Below are positions 17,205 to 26,729 of a stretch of 26,865 nt of DNA, piece after piece (within the stretch, counting starts at the first letter, position 1; the number at the start of each line of letters is the position of its first letter). The stretch lies in NCBI GenBank assembly GCA_003427395.1, contig BFEA01000083.1, forward strand, positions 817,163 through 844,027, given 5' to 3'. The translations under genes were made by a program, and so were the position numbers. A model generated the notes under the pieces. The model worked only from the letters and a program-made list of their open reading frames with translations, had not been told where the DNA came from and did no database searches. This stretch comes from Chara braunii (Eukaryota > Streptophyta > Charophyceae > Charales > Characeae).

Positions 17205-18060
17205 TCCAAAGACATACAAGATGTTGCACTTCAACATCAGCAAGTTTGACGACTACAACAAGACGGACGCCTTGACATGGTGGCAAAGCTTCCACACCGA
17301 AGCATCTTGGCGCACTGTACCGGCCGAAGACATGATGAAAGCGCTCTACCTCCAACTTATTGGAGGAGCACAGGCATGGATGAATCATCTCGCGGCCAAT
17401 AAGAAATGCACCATCGCCGAACTCCACACGCACATTCCGTGGAAGGAGTCGAGCAACCGTGGTTCACTCGATTCATGGTCCGCAACGTCGTAAAGGCGAC
17501 CATGAACGAGGTCTACACCAGCTCACAAGGAAACATATCAACTCGAGACTGGACGATCAAGTGGCAGAAGATAGTAACCACTTCAGGCTTCGACTTGAGC
17601 TTTCCAAACCAACGATCCGAATTCTTTTCGCAATCGTGCGCAAGACTGCGGTCGACGCTCGACAGCGAGTACGACTATGCGTCATTCCAGGCTATTCTGG
17701 ATCGTGCGAACCTGGTCATCCAAACGGATGACAAGGCCGCTAACGAACGGCAGTCCCAGCCGCACTATGTGGCTAAGCAGGGCTATCAACGACCGACACA
17801 TAACAATGTCGTGATTTCTGACGACTCAGTCGATCTCCACTCTGCAGCAGCATCCTCGAGTGATGGAGGAGTTGTCGCAGTGCTCCCGCCGAAGCGTCCC
17901 AAGAGAGTTCGGAAGAACAAGGCGACACAAGCGACGACATCGACGGGAACTGGGCAGCAACCATGAACGACATACAACATAACCAAAGAGGTTTGACATG
18001 CGTCAACGGTACGGATATTGCCTATGGTGCAATAGTGTAACCCACACTACCGCACAATGC
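17205..18060 (+). pseudogene. gag: Element 2 gag, capsid and zinc-knuckle part (broken)
   Basis: It resumes with PKTYKMLHFNISKFDDYNKT and DALTWWQSFHTEASWRTVPA, typical of a Ty3/Gypsy capsid. A frameshift near 17445 moves the reading to frame 0 (WFTRFMVRNVVKA, FEFF-type core, basic tail PPKRPKRVRKNKA). A TGA at 17964-17966 falls where a Trp is likely. The nucleocapsid zinc knuckle CX2CX4HX4C is intact at 18019-18060 (CLWCNSVTHTTAQC) but lies in frame 1, so another shift is needed. Confidence 0.8.
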
Positions 18061-18437
18061 TCGGACAAGGGCAAGATACGCGTACCCCGTCCAGCCAACT
18101 CGGGAAACTGAGTCACGCAAGGAAAGGGGCGACGCTTCTCCTCACTCCGCCGGAACCAGTTGCCTTGCTAGCAATCGATATCACTACCGGGAAGCTTGCG
18201 TTAGTCGCAGATTCTCGTACTGCGTACGAGGATTATGCCGCCCAGCTGGTACCACCATTAGACCAGCCTAGCCACGTGCACTTAGATAGCGTATGTGCAA
18301 CCAGTACACCGTCGGCAAGTGAACCGGTCAACTCGCCACCGATTTCCGAGGACTCGACGGCGTGGTCAAGACTTGAGGAGCTTGACCGGCTCACGAGAGA
18401 GGACTTCGCTTGGATGCCTCTACCCTGAACCGGAACC
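18061..18437 (+). pseudogene. Element 2 gag-protease linker
   Basis: This is an open frame (0) to a TGA at 18426-18428, in the same frame as the protease and RT that follow. It encodes a Pro/Ser/Thr-rich acidic linker with no recognised domain. It connects the nucleocapsid knuckle to the protease. Confidence 0.5.
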
Positions 18438-19190
18438 TTGCCAAGGCCGCATTGTAATGCCTCAATGGCAAATCTGCGCTCCTATTTGCACGCTACAATA
18501 CCATCTCCGTTGGCGGACGACGGAGTAGCGGTTGTCGATCTCCGCTCCTATCTTGCGAAGATTGACCGCGAGTATGCCACCCAAAGGTACGCCGAGACCG
18601 ACGCGCCTTTGCTCTATATCCGCATTCCAATCGGAAAAGCAACTTGCAGTGCCTTGATTGATTGCGGAGCATCTCGCAATTTCATGAGCCAAGCCTTTAC
18701 GGCCCGCACAGGCCTTGGCCCGCGCGTTCGAAGAAAGACGCAACCTATGCAAGTGACACTCGCGGACGGCCGCACGCAAAAGTCAATCGACCGATGCATT
18801 GATGGCGTCCCGGTATATTTTGCGCCCCTTGCGTGCGAGACGGTGTCTTTTGACATCCTCGACACCAAGTTTGACATGATTCTAGGCATGTCTTGGTTGC
18901 GTAGCGCCGATCATCTGGTGAACTTTCATGACCGAACCGTTCACGTCCGTGATCGGAACGGGGTGTTAGTCCCATGTACGGTCGCGACCCCTCATACTTC
19001 AATTGGTTGTCATGTGGTTTCCGTTGCGAGGATTCACGACGCCATAGCTTGGAATGACGTCGAGGAGATGGGCCTTGCTTTCTTACATGCCCTCCCCTCG
19101 CCGGACGGACCAGCCATGTCACCGCCGGACCCACGTATTATCCACCTCGTAGACGGATATGGAGACGTCTTCGAGGCTCCCACCGGAACG
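18438..19190 (+). pseudogene. pol: Element 2 aspartic protease
   Basis: The protease matures the polyprotein. The active-site motif ALIDCGASRNFMS has its Asp at 18660-18662, followed about 80 residues on by FDMILGMSWLRS, the usual second conserved segment. This domain is intact in itself and lies in the longest open frame of the window (18438-19946, 502 codons), continuous with the RT. Cys instead of Ser/Thr after the Asp occurs in both elements here, so it seems to be a lineage feature. Confidence 0.88.
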
Positions 19191-19946
19191 GTTTCGGATC
19201 GGCCCATACGTCACGGGATCACTCTCGAGGCTGGTGCCGTCCCTCCGCGTGGATGCATCTATCGCATGAGCGAAGAGGAACTCGAGGTGCTTCTCGACGA
19301 GGGCTGGATTCGCCCTAGTTGTTCGCCATACGGTGCGCCAGTTCTCTTCGTCCAAAAGAAGAACAACGACCTACGGTTGTGCATTGAGTATCAAAAACTT
19401 AACGCACAAACCGTTAAGAACGCCGGCCCTCTCCCTCGGATTGATGATCTCCTCAAGCGGTTGGGCGGCGCGACATACTTCTCGAAGTTGGACTTGAAGT
19501 CAGGTTACCACCAGATTGAAATCCAGCCTCAAGATCGGTACAAGACCGCCTTCAAAACGCGGTATGGGCATTTTGAGTGGGTCATAATGCCATTTGGACT
19601 CACCAATGCCCCGACAACTTTCCAAGCAGCCATGACAACGGAGTTCCGAGACTTGCTCGATCGTTCCGTCCTCATCTACCTCAATGACATCTTGGTCTAT
19701 AGTAGGACGCTCGATGAGCACCTCGTACACCTTCGCGTGGTGCTGGATCGTTTGCGAGCAGTCAAGTACAAAGCAAACCACGACAAGTGCGAATTCGCCA
19801 AGCAAAAGCTTGAGTACTTGGGCTATTATGTGACACCGAAAGACATTCGTCCCTTAGCGGACAACATCCAAACCATCGTGGATTGGTCGGAACGCCGTTG
19901 CACGACGGACGCACGCTCCTTCATGGGTTTGGCTGGAGATTATTAG
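19191..19946 (+). pseudogene. pol: Element 2 reverse transcriptase (catalytic YLDD changed to YLND)
   Basis: Motifs in order are GCIYRMSEEELE, WIRPSCSPYGAPVLFV, RLCIEYQKLN, SKLDLKSGYHQIEI (first Asp present), VIMPFGLTNAPTTFQ, then IYLNDILVYS. The codon at 19683-19685 is AAT where Asp is expected, so the polymerase active site is lost; a C-G-A-T to C-A-A-T change would explain it (CpG decay). Compared with element 1, about seven residues are missing in frame between SEEELE and GWIRPS. The frame ends at TAG 19944-19946, where related sequences have Gln in G-Y-Y-Q-R-F, so CAG to TAG is likely. Confidence 0.93.
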
Positions 19947-20544
19947 CGCTTCGTCGAGTCTTACTCCAAAGTGGCAGCTCCTCTGTCGAGACTTCAGTCC
20001 CTGAAGGTACCATTCGAGTTCGACGACGCAGCTCGTGGCGCGTTCAATACGTTGAAGGCGGCGATGCAAGACGCATCGGCCCTCCGTATCTATGATCCCA
20101 CCTTACCCACCCAAGTGACTACGGATGCTTCCGGGTACGGTATTGGTGCGGTATTGGAACAATGCCACACGGATGGTTCGCACCCGGTCGAGTACTTCTC
20201 CCAAAAAGTGCCTCCCATCAACACTTTCGACGACGCTATGAAGAAAATGCTACTCGCATTCGTCACTGTTCTCAAACGGTGGCGCCACTTTCTTCTCGGT
20301 CGTCGGCGTTTTAGATGGAACATGGACAACAATCCGTTGACCTTCTACAAAACGCAGGACACGGTCACTAGCACAATCGGTCGATGGATGTATTACATCG
20401 ACCAGTTCGACTTTGAGCCGTGCCACATTCCCGGTCCCGCCAATCGAGCAGCGAACGCCCTCTCACGACAGCCTGGTCTTTATACCCTTGTGCCCACGAC
20501 GTTCGACCTCGACGACGATCTTGCAACAGCATTTCGTCAACGGC
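19947..20544 (+). pseudogene. pol: Element 2 RNase H (catalytic Glu lost)
   Basis: It is in the same frame as the RT, downstream of the TAG. The thumb/connection RFVESYSKVAAPLSRLQ leads to VTTDASGYGIGAVLEQ with the first Asp at 20124-20126. The position of the second catalytic residue (KELLAF in relatives) is ATG at 20247-20249, giving KMLLAF. The third Asp is in MDNNPLTF at 20325-20327. The domain ends in FDFEPCHIPGPANRAANALS, as is usual for the group. After about 20545 the frame changes. Confidence 0.88.
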
Positions 20545-21560
20545 TACAAGTCCGATCCGACGTACTCTACGCTTTATGCGGACCTATCATCGGATCACCC
20601 GCCGGCTGGTCATTATCGTGTCTCCGACGGTTTCCTACTCCTTCACACGAGAGGGAAGGACTTGTTAGTGGTGCCCCAATATCACATCTTACGGACTCGT
20701 CTTCTCGGCGAATTCCACGACGCACGACTTCCGGCACATCTTCGCGTGAACCGCACATTGGCTTGCCTCCGCCAGCGTTTTGACTGACCCGACGTCCTTC
20801 ACGATGTCACGAGGTACATTGAGTCATGCGCAGTTTGCCATCGTAACAAAGGTCGATCTACGGTCCCTTATGGCGAACTGAAACCGATGTCGATTCCTCG
20901 GGCACCATGCCTCTCCATTCCTATGGATGTTACAGGCCCGTTCCACCGCGATCGCCTCGGCCATGACGGCATTCTCACGGTCGTTGACCGTTTGAGCAAG
21001 TACGCTCGTTTGTTTCCATGCAAGTATCGCGCTACAGCTCCCGAGCTCGCCCGACTCTTGCACACTGGATGGATCCCATGCCACGGTGTTCTGGAAGATA
21101 TTGTGAGCGACAGAGACACTCGCTTCATGTCTGCCTTTTGGACGTCCCTCATGACGAAGTCCAGTTCGACTATGAAGCCGAGTTCCGCACGGCACCCGCA
21201 GACGGATGGATAGTCAGAACGAGCGCATCAAACCCACTCAAATGATGTTACGTACACTCATCCGTCCTGACCAGAAAGATTGGGTTGACCGGCTTCCCGA
21301 CATCGAGTTCGCCTATAACACTTCGGTGCATCCGACGATCTGCATCACTCCATTCGAGTTGCATCACGGTGGAGAGAAAGCCCGAGTCTTTGCCGATTTT
21401 CTTCTACCACGGGCCACCGACATAGACGTCACTTGCTCTCCCACTTCCGTTCGGAAGTACCGGGACTTGCTGATCAAAGCCCGCGCAAACATGCAAAAGG
21501 CTCAAATCCGCATGCAGCAGCAAACCAACCGGCGTCGACTCCCATGTCCTTTCCGCGAGG
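20545..21560 (+). pseudogene. pol: Element 2 integrase (broken)
   Basis: It continues in frame 1. The zinc-binding part has His in LLGEFHDARLPAHLRVNRTL and Cys in ESCAVCHRNK. A TGA at 20785-20787 sits at the Trp expected before P-D-V. The catalytic core has the first Asp in LSIPMDVTGPF and the second in VSDRDTRFMSAF, then HPQTDG. A one-base insertion near 21206-21213 shifts to frame 2, where the catalytic Glu (SQNERI) and IEFAYNTSVHPT follow. All three catalytic residues are present, but in two frames. Confidence 0.92.
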
Positions 21561-22048
21561 GAGACCTGGTTTGGGTCCTCGCCGAGGAATTTGCGCTCGA
21601 GCAGGATGTCTCGCACAAACTCCTCCCGAAATGGTTTGGACCATGGAAGATAACTTCTGCAGCAGGCGACGACCTGGAGGTTCTTCCTTCGTGATTGCCA
21701 TTTCCCCTCACCTCCGTGTGAACCCAGTCTTCCATGCGTCGAAGTTGGCCATCTACACGCCACCATCCGCAAACGAGTTCTCGGGCACGGGATCCACCCT
21801 CTATGGACGACCATCAAAAAGTTGACCGTGTCATCAGGCACCGCAAGTTTGGCAACAAGCCAATGCAATACCAAGTCACTTTCAAGCAATGTGACCCGGA
21901 TGACACTCGTTGGATCTCCCGTGCAGACTTACAGGCATCTGCACCTCTCATCTTCTTCGACTACGAGACTCGAAGACTTGCCAAGGACAAAGCTCGTCCC
22001 ACCCGACCCACCTTGGTATCGGACAGACAACTTCGCCCTCGCAGGTAG
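21561..22048 (+). pseudogene. pol: Element 2 integrase C-terminus with chromodomain-like tail
   Basis: The GPY/F module reads KWFGPWKI around 21630-21653 in frame 2. A shift puts ISPHLRVNPVFHASKLAIYT in frame 1, and another returns to frame 2 for the chromodomain-like segment HQKVDRVIRHRKFGNKPMQY, VTFKQCDPDDTRWISRADL. As in element 1, the Trp of V-K-W is Phe, and a further aromatic position is Cys, so the histone-binding cage looks incomplete. The stop at 22046-22048 is probably the natural end of pol. Confidence 0.82.
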
Positions 22049-22059
22049 CTCGGTTTTTT

Positions 22060-22070
22060 AAGGGGGGGAG
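22060..22070 (+). promoter_or_regulatory. Polypurine tract of element 2
   Basis: The tract AAGGGGGGGAG ends two bases before the TGTTACAT start of the 3' LTR. It is the plus-strand primer. Confidence 0.92.
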
Positions 22071-22072
22071 TG

Positions 22073-23203
22073 TGTTACATACTATGTCACACAGGCCCGG
22101 TTAGGCCCGATAGATAGGGGTTCGGAGGCCGGTCCAGGCCCAAGGCCGAACCTTTAAACCGGTAGCGTCATTTACAGGCCCACATGTTGGCCTTTAGGCC
22201 ACATTCAGGACCAGATCGGACGGGCAGGCCCAAACGGCGTTACCGTTGGGCCTGGCGGCGCTCTTGAGGCTGCTGCCCGCTGGTTTGATTTGAATTGTCA
22301 CTTTTGACGATTCAGATCACAACTCGGCCTCGCAGCATAGAGGCCGGCCTTGCCACACCGGTACTTAGGTACCGGGAGGCTGCCTGTTTAGGCATTCTGG
22401 AGCAAGGAGCAGCGGAGAGAACGCTAAGCTATTTGGTAGAGCACAACACTAGGGACTGCAGCGCTAGTTTAGCGCACTGCAGTCCAGGAGGAACCAGAGG
22501 TGAGGAGGACTTACTTGCAAGTGGAGCACCATAGCTCCAGCAACCTGCATCCGGACTCCCGCCGCCGCCAAGACGCCAGCTTGCACCCGCAGGTTTGGTC
22601 TGAGGTCCCCCTCCATCCTCTCCTCTCCTCTCCATCTTCTTCTCTCCATCTCCTTCTTCTTCTTCTTCAAACTTCTTCTTCTTCTTCTTCAGATTGGAGA
22701 CTTGATACGAGTTGGACAGAGATCAGTGTTGGACTTCGGTGGTAAGAGGCTGTGATACTTACCGATTTCGAGACTTGGAGATTGTTGGGGTTGATACTCG
22801 GCGGCATCACAGATTGGACACCGGCTACATTAGGCCTTTGTACCTCCAACATTGGTGACTATTGTCCACGACATTTTGATCTTGTTTGATGACATTCTAG
22901 ACTACCATATCGGTGACCTACAGGATTCTATCTCGGTGACATCTGGTGCGACCTACATCTCCCACCTCCTTCATCTCTCCTCCCACCTTTCATCTGTGTA
23001 TGGTTGTACGGGGCCTTAGCATCGTCTATGATTGGGTCAGACCCCACCATCTCACGATTGTTTGTGTGTTGAGTGATAGCTGCGTGATTTCAGTCTATGT
23101 GAGTCATTCCATTTATCAGACTTCCGCTGCATACATGCTCATCCTATATTGGTTGATCTTTGGTTCTGCCCATACTTGTTGAAGTATTCACGAGTATGCA
23201 AGA
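22073..23203 (+). repeat. 3' LTR of element 2 (1131 bp)
   Basis: It starts TGTTACAT like the 5' LTR and aligns throughout. The end is TATGCAAGA, so the terminal CA has become GA. The segment CACGAGT that is duplicated in the 5' LTR near 14711-14724 occurs once here. Confidence 0.94.
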
Positions 23204-23208
23204 GTGGG
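23204..23208. repeat. Right target site duplication of element 2 (GTGGG)
   Basis: It is an exact match to 13588-13592. Confidence 0.9.
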
Positions 23209-24089
23209 TGAGGAAAACATGCACACAACTCACCGACTGGGAGAGAGAGCTAGATCTGGTAGCAGGGAAGCCAAGATAATGCTACGGCCCCAATGCCTAT
23301 GCGATACCAAGGGCGATCCCAACTCAGAGAGACCCAGTTAAGTGAGAACCATCATGCGACACATGCAAGGGAATGCACAGGGTATGGTGGTGGCGTGAAA
23401 GTAGTCACGTCCAAAGTAACTGAAGCCAATAAGGTAGCTAAAGTCGTCGAAGTGGTAGATGACGTAGATGAAGTACGAGTTCAGTCGATGTCGAGACAGA
23501 GCCGCAAAACACTGGCATTCCTGAAGAAGCTGATGATGTAGTATCTGAAGGTGTGCCGAAGTTGAGAGTCGGTGACGGGCACCTCCACCTCCACCACCTG
23601 CAAACGACCGCCAACTGGACCGCCGTCGGCGATCAGGCGCCAATGATCGCAAGAGGATGAGCGAGGGTGAACGCAACGATCCACAACCCAACACCACGGC
23701 ATAGGAAAGCCCCGACAGCCGCTGTCGCACTTTTTCTAGTCGCGCCTCTCTAGGTGACCAGAAAGCCAACAGGCTGTCACGCAGGATTTGGATGATTGGT
23801 TGCAATAAATAAAATAAATTAATTAAAGCAAATCCCTTCCTGTTGTGTGTGCTTCGAGCGAGACCCTTCATTTGCGGTCTTCGCCAGTCCCCCGTCTTAG
23901 GAATCTTTTATTTTGATTCGGAACAACAAAGATCGTGTAAATAATAATCATGGAATTTTGGTGTGTCATGCATGTATCAATTTTGCCAATTTATTAATTT
24001 TGAGAATTGTGACAGAATCATCAGAGAAAAACAATCATCAACAATGACAATGCAGGTAGCAAGACTGACTGACTCGAGCAATGACAAGG
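23209..24089. other. No gene recognised
   Basis: This is the continuation of the pre-insertion site. Two overlapping open frames exist on opposite strands (plus 23293-23541, minus 23338-23871), but neither shows a domain. The minus one owes its length to GC-rich CCACCTCCACC-type sequence at 23580-23600. The part from 23800 on is AT-rich. Confidence 0.4.
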
Positions 24090-24097
24090 TTAAGTGA
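24090..24097. repeat. Left target duplication of foldback copy B
   Basis: TTAAGTGA directly before the element matches TTAAGTAA (24555-24562) directly after it at seven of eight bases. Confidence 0.75.
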
Positions 24098-24554
24098 CAC
24101 AAGCGGTTATCGGGTAGTAGTTGAAAATTCAGGAATGAAAATTTTGAAGTGAGGGTTTTGGGCAGTCTGAAAATCCCGAATGGTCATGAAGTGGTGAAAG
24201 GTCCGAAGACCCTGAAAACCACCTGTTTAGGCAGGCTGCATCCTGAAGTGGTGAAGGGTGTCCTGAAGTGGTCAAGTGAGAGTTTTTGGCAGTCTGGAAA
24301 TCCTGAATGGTCCTGAAGTGGTGAAACGTCCGAAGACCATGAAAACCACTCTTTACCACTTGAGGATGCAGCCTGCCTAAACAAGTGGTTTTCAGGGTCT
24401 TCGGACCATTCAGGATTTTCATACCTGAATGATCCTGAAGTGGTGAAAGCTCCGAAGACCCTGAAAACCACCTGTTGAGGCAGGCTGCATCCTAAAGTGG
24501 CGAAGGTTGTCCTGAAGTGGTGATGAAAAATACGACTGTTGTTAACCTTCTCTC
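24098..24554 (+). mobile_element. Foldback DNA element, copy B (complete, 457 bp)
   Basis: It has the same start (CACAAGCGGTTATCGGGTAG) and end (GTTGTTAACCTTCTCTC) as copy A and the same module order: forward (about 24187-24260), inverted (about 24348-24404), forward (about 24436-24507). It is shorter mainly because the inverted module has lost its outer part near 24404, so its hairpin is shorter than that of copy A. It has no coding capacity. Confidence 0.8.
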
Positions 24555-24562
24555 TTAAGTAA
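24555..24562. repeat. Right target duplication of foldback copy B
   Basis: TTAAGTAA pairs with TTAAGTGA at 24090-24097. Confidence 0.75.
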
Positions 24563-24854
24563 GGGAAGAATGAGAACTCATAATAGTCTCAGAAAGCGCA
24601 CATGTAGAGAGCATGGTCAGCACAAGAACCCTCACTCATCCCTTTGAATCCTCACATTCAATTTCTCATTTTTCTGTCTGTCTCTTGTGCTTTGAGTCGT
24701 GTCTCTGTACTCTCTGAGTCTGTGGCCTCTGAATATAGAGCCATCTAAAACCTGCAAGTCTTGTGCACTTCCATCCGAGGCGCATGATACGAAAGTCAAC
24801 CATGGCACAAAATTCCCCCCACAGGGTAGAAAGATATGGTTGAGAGAAGATCCC
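24563..24854. other. No gene recognised; downstream flank of the minus-strand segment
   Basis: It would hold the 3' untranslated region if the minus-strand segment is a gene. Pyrimidine-rich TCTCTGTC-type sequence occurs at 24660-24720. No clear polyadenylation signal was found. Confidence 0.3.
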
Positions 24855-25486
24855 TCATCTGAGATGCTCAAACTCTGATGGTTCGGTCACTGCCTCATAG
24901 TCTATCACTGCAGGTAAGATATACCTCTTGGCCAAATCTACAAGGTCACCCCAGTAAGAACCATCAGTGAGAGTAAAAGGGACTGAAGGCTTGGGGTAGT
25001 CCGTGTAGAGTTTCGGCCCAAAGCTGCGAATCAGCTTTATCCCACTCTCGTCAAGCTCTCTTTCTCTCTCCTCAAGGTATCTGGCTGCCGAAATCCAAAC
25101 TGCGTCGAAATACTCATGAGTTTCTTTGCCTTTCTTCACGTGGGGCCTCAGGTCGAGGATGGTACCTGTTGCAAACTCGGTCTGAACCACGAAAATTGTC
25201 AGGTTCCCTCGCCTTAAGCCGACTGCACTGGTATATTTATACTGAAAGGCATCTTTGGATGCTCTCTGGTTGAGGTTAACCTTTTTTCTTTGCCTTTCTT
25301 CACGTAGGGCCTCAGGTCAAGGATGGTACCTGCTGCAAACTCGGTCTGAACTATAAAAACTGTCAGGTCCCCTCGCCTGAAGCCGATTGCACTGGTATAT
25401 TTATACTGAAAGACATCTTTGGATGCTATCTGGTTGAGGTTAACCAGAACCGATCCACTGACTGGAAAGGATTGTACTACACTCAT
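24855..25486 (-). pseudogene. Unrecognised protein-coding-like segment with internal duplication
   Basis: Reading on the minus strand from ATG 25486, the first frame encodes NLNQIASKDVFQYKYTSAIG and LRPYVKKGKE. A second, diverged copy of that stretch then follows in a frame shifted by the 164-bp repeat and runs on into HEYFDAVWISAARYLEERER, PSVPFTLTDGSYWGDLVDLA and a TGA at 24855-24857. The C-terminal part has balanced composition and looks like real protein. I do not recognise the family. It is soluble in appearance, with no membrane segment or signal peptide. As it stands the duplication breaks the frame, so it is a pseudogene unless splicing removes one copy; the second copy alone would be in frame with the C-terminal part. 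Confidence 0.45.
25117..25444. repeat. Tandem duplication, period 164 bp
   Basis: Positions 25281-25444 and 25117-25280 are direct copies differing at roughly 8 percent of positions by eye. The period is not a multiple of three. The divergence shows either an old duplication or an exchange between already diverged gene copies. Confidence 0.9.
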
Positions 25487-25490
25487 GTGA

Positions 25491-26415
25491 TGTGTCGGAT
25501 GCTGGAACTGATCCTTATGTCTTTCGGTAATGATTGATTGAAAGTTGATACTAATCTTTGGTTGAGGAATGAATGACTAGGTGTTTAAACTGATGTGTCT
25601 TTCGATAGATGTTCAGTCTGATTGATGCTGATTGTTGTGCCGAACGACAACAACCACGTGCTAGCCCAGTTCAGACTAGGATTTGGGTGTTGCGAAGATG
25701 ACGGATTACCGCCTTATAGGCCGAAACTGCAGACTGTCGATTGAAAGCAGATTGAATGTCGATTGATCTTGGTTGAAACTTTCGGATGATCCGAATGTCT
25801 GATCCGTACTCGTGTGCAAGCATAACTGTTAGGACCAATTTTGGTGTTTTCTGTTGACAACACTGCCCACGTGATATCACAACACCGAACTGTTCCTCTG
25901 ATAGTACAACACTGAGTGAGGACATGCACGCAACCGATTGTTGCTTACTGACCGGGTGTGCTTGATGAGAGGGTCTGAGCACTCCTACACTCTTTCAGAC
26001 TCCATCCTGGCCTGTTCAATCATCTCTTGGGATGAGTAAGTACTGTGCAATTTTCCATCAGACCCGTAGAAATAGATTGCATATTTATTATATTTTTTCC
26101 TTTTTACCATCTGAGTCGCATATCCGCGTTGAGTTCTCCTATGTTATTCCATATCACGATACGCTTCTTTTTCCCATCCTTCTTTCTTGTCCCTATTTTA
26201 TCTACTCTTTACAACCAAGATCTCCTCTTCGTTCATGATTCTTCTCACGTCCGGATCAGACAGTAAGTTCACCGTTCAGGATGGATGGGCACTCTCAGTC
26301 CTGAAGCAGTTGACACTAGCTAGGATATTCAATGATTATTGAAAGCTTCCGAGTGGGTCATGTACCGCCACTTGTCATGGCTGATGCGAGGCTTCATTGG
26401 CAAAATGACAGGTTA
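25491..26415. other. No intact gene; contains one of two diverged direct repeats
   Basis: Many GATTGA/TTGATT words occur at 25520-25800. Short open frames on both strands show no domain. The stretch 25594-25703 resembles 26604-26716. It may be intron or spacer of the minus-strand gene family. Confidence 0.35.
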
Positions 26416-26716
26416 TCAATTGTTAATTGAAACTGAATGCTTTCCGGACTGGTAACTTTCAATCAGGGTAAATGTTGACCGAGCAACTGATCGAATGTTT
26501 GGAGGAACGATACTTGAGTACTGTTTGAACGCTCGATTAAGTGTTGCTTGGCTGATGGCCAAATGTTGAGATGGTTGCAGATTGTCGAGTCCTTTGACAG
26601 ACCTGTGCCCTTTCGATAGGAGTATGGCTTGATTAATGATAATCTTTGTTCTAAATAGCAGCAACCAAGTGTTTGTCCAGTTCAGACTGAGATCAAACGT
26701 TGTCGGAATGACAGGG
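25594..26716. repeat. Two diverged ~110-bp direct repeats about 1 kb apart
   Basis: The segments 25594-25703 and 26604-26716 share TTTCGATAG, CAACCA, the exact CCAGTTCAGACT, and GTTG with GATGAC/AATGAC, in the same order and spacing. On the minus strand both read as related peptides without an indel: SLNWASTWLLSFGTTISINQ and SLNWTNTWLLLFRTKIIINQ. Confidence 0.65.
26416..26664 (-). CDS. Short open frame containing part of the diverged repeat
   Basis: It is a minus-strand open frame of 82 codons, open further upstream through SLNWTNTW (to about 26697). No family is recognised. Support for coding is the frame-preserving similarity to the other repeat copy near 25677-25600. It could be an exon or an old paralogue fragment. 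Confidence 0.25.
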   Translation of the reverse strand: MLLFRTKIIINQAILLSKGHRSVKGLDNLQPSQHLAISQATLNRAFKQYSSIVPPNIRSVARSTFTLIESYQSGKHSVSINN

Positions 26717-26729
26717 TACTGGGTCTACG

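Larger units (their letters stand above)
13593..23203 (+). mobile_element. Element 2: complete but inactive Ty3/Gypsy chromovirus (9.6 kb)
   Basis: It has two LTRs, a 5-bp target duplication, a primer binding site of the initiator tRNA-Met type four bases after the 5' LTR, a purine tract against the 3' LTR, and gag, protease, RT, RNase H, integrase and a chromodomain-like tail in chromovirus order. By eye, the first roughly 400 bp of the two LTRs differ at about 7 percent of positions, mostly transitions, so the insertion is not recent. Coding is broken by several stops, frameshifts and an insert in gag, and two catalytic residues are changed. No envelope gene is present. Confidence 0.95.

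Noticed and set aside
18462-19805. Several minus-strand open frames of 75-129 codons
   Set aside because: They lie opposite the well-supported protease-RT frame and have no motifs, so they are shadows.
21404-21889. 161-codon minus-strand open frame
   Set aside because: It is opposite the integrase C-terminus and is a shadow.
22049-22072. Room for an envelope gene after integrase in element 2
   Set aside because: Only about 24 bases separate the pol stop from the 3' LTR; in element 1 the gap is about 180 bases with no open frame. No envelope gene exists.
23338-23871. 177-codon minus-strand open frame
   Set aside because: It contains a glycine run from CCACCTCCACC-type DNA, competes with a plus-strand frame, and shows no domain. 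It is kept only as a note in the unassigned region.
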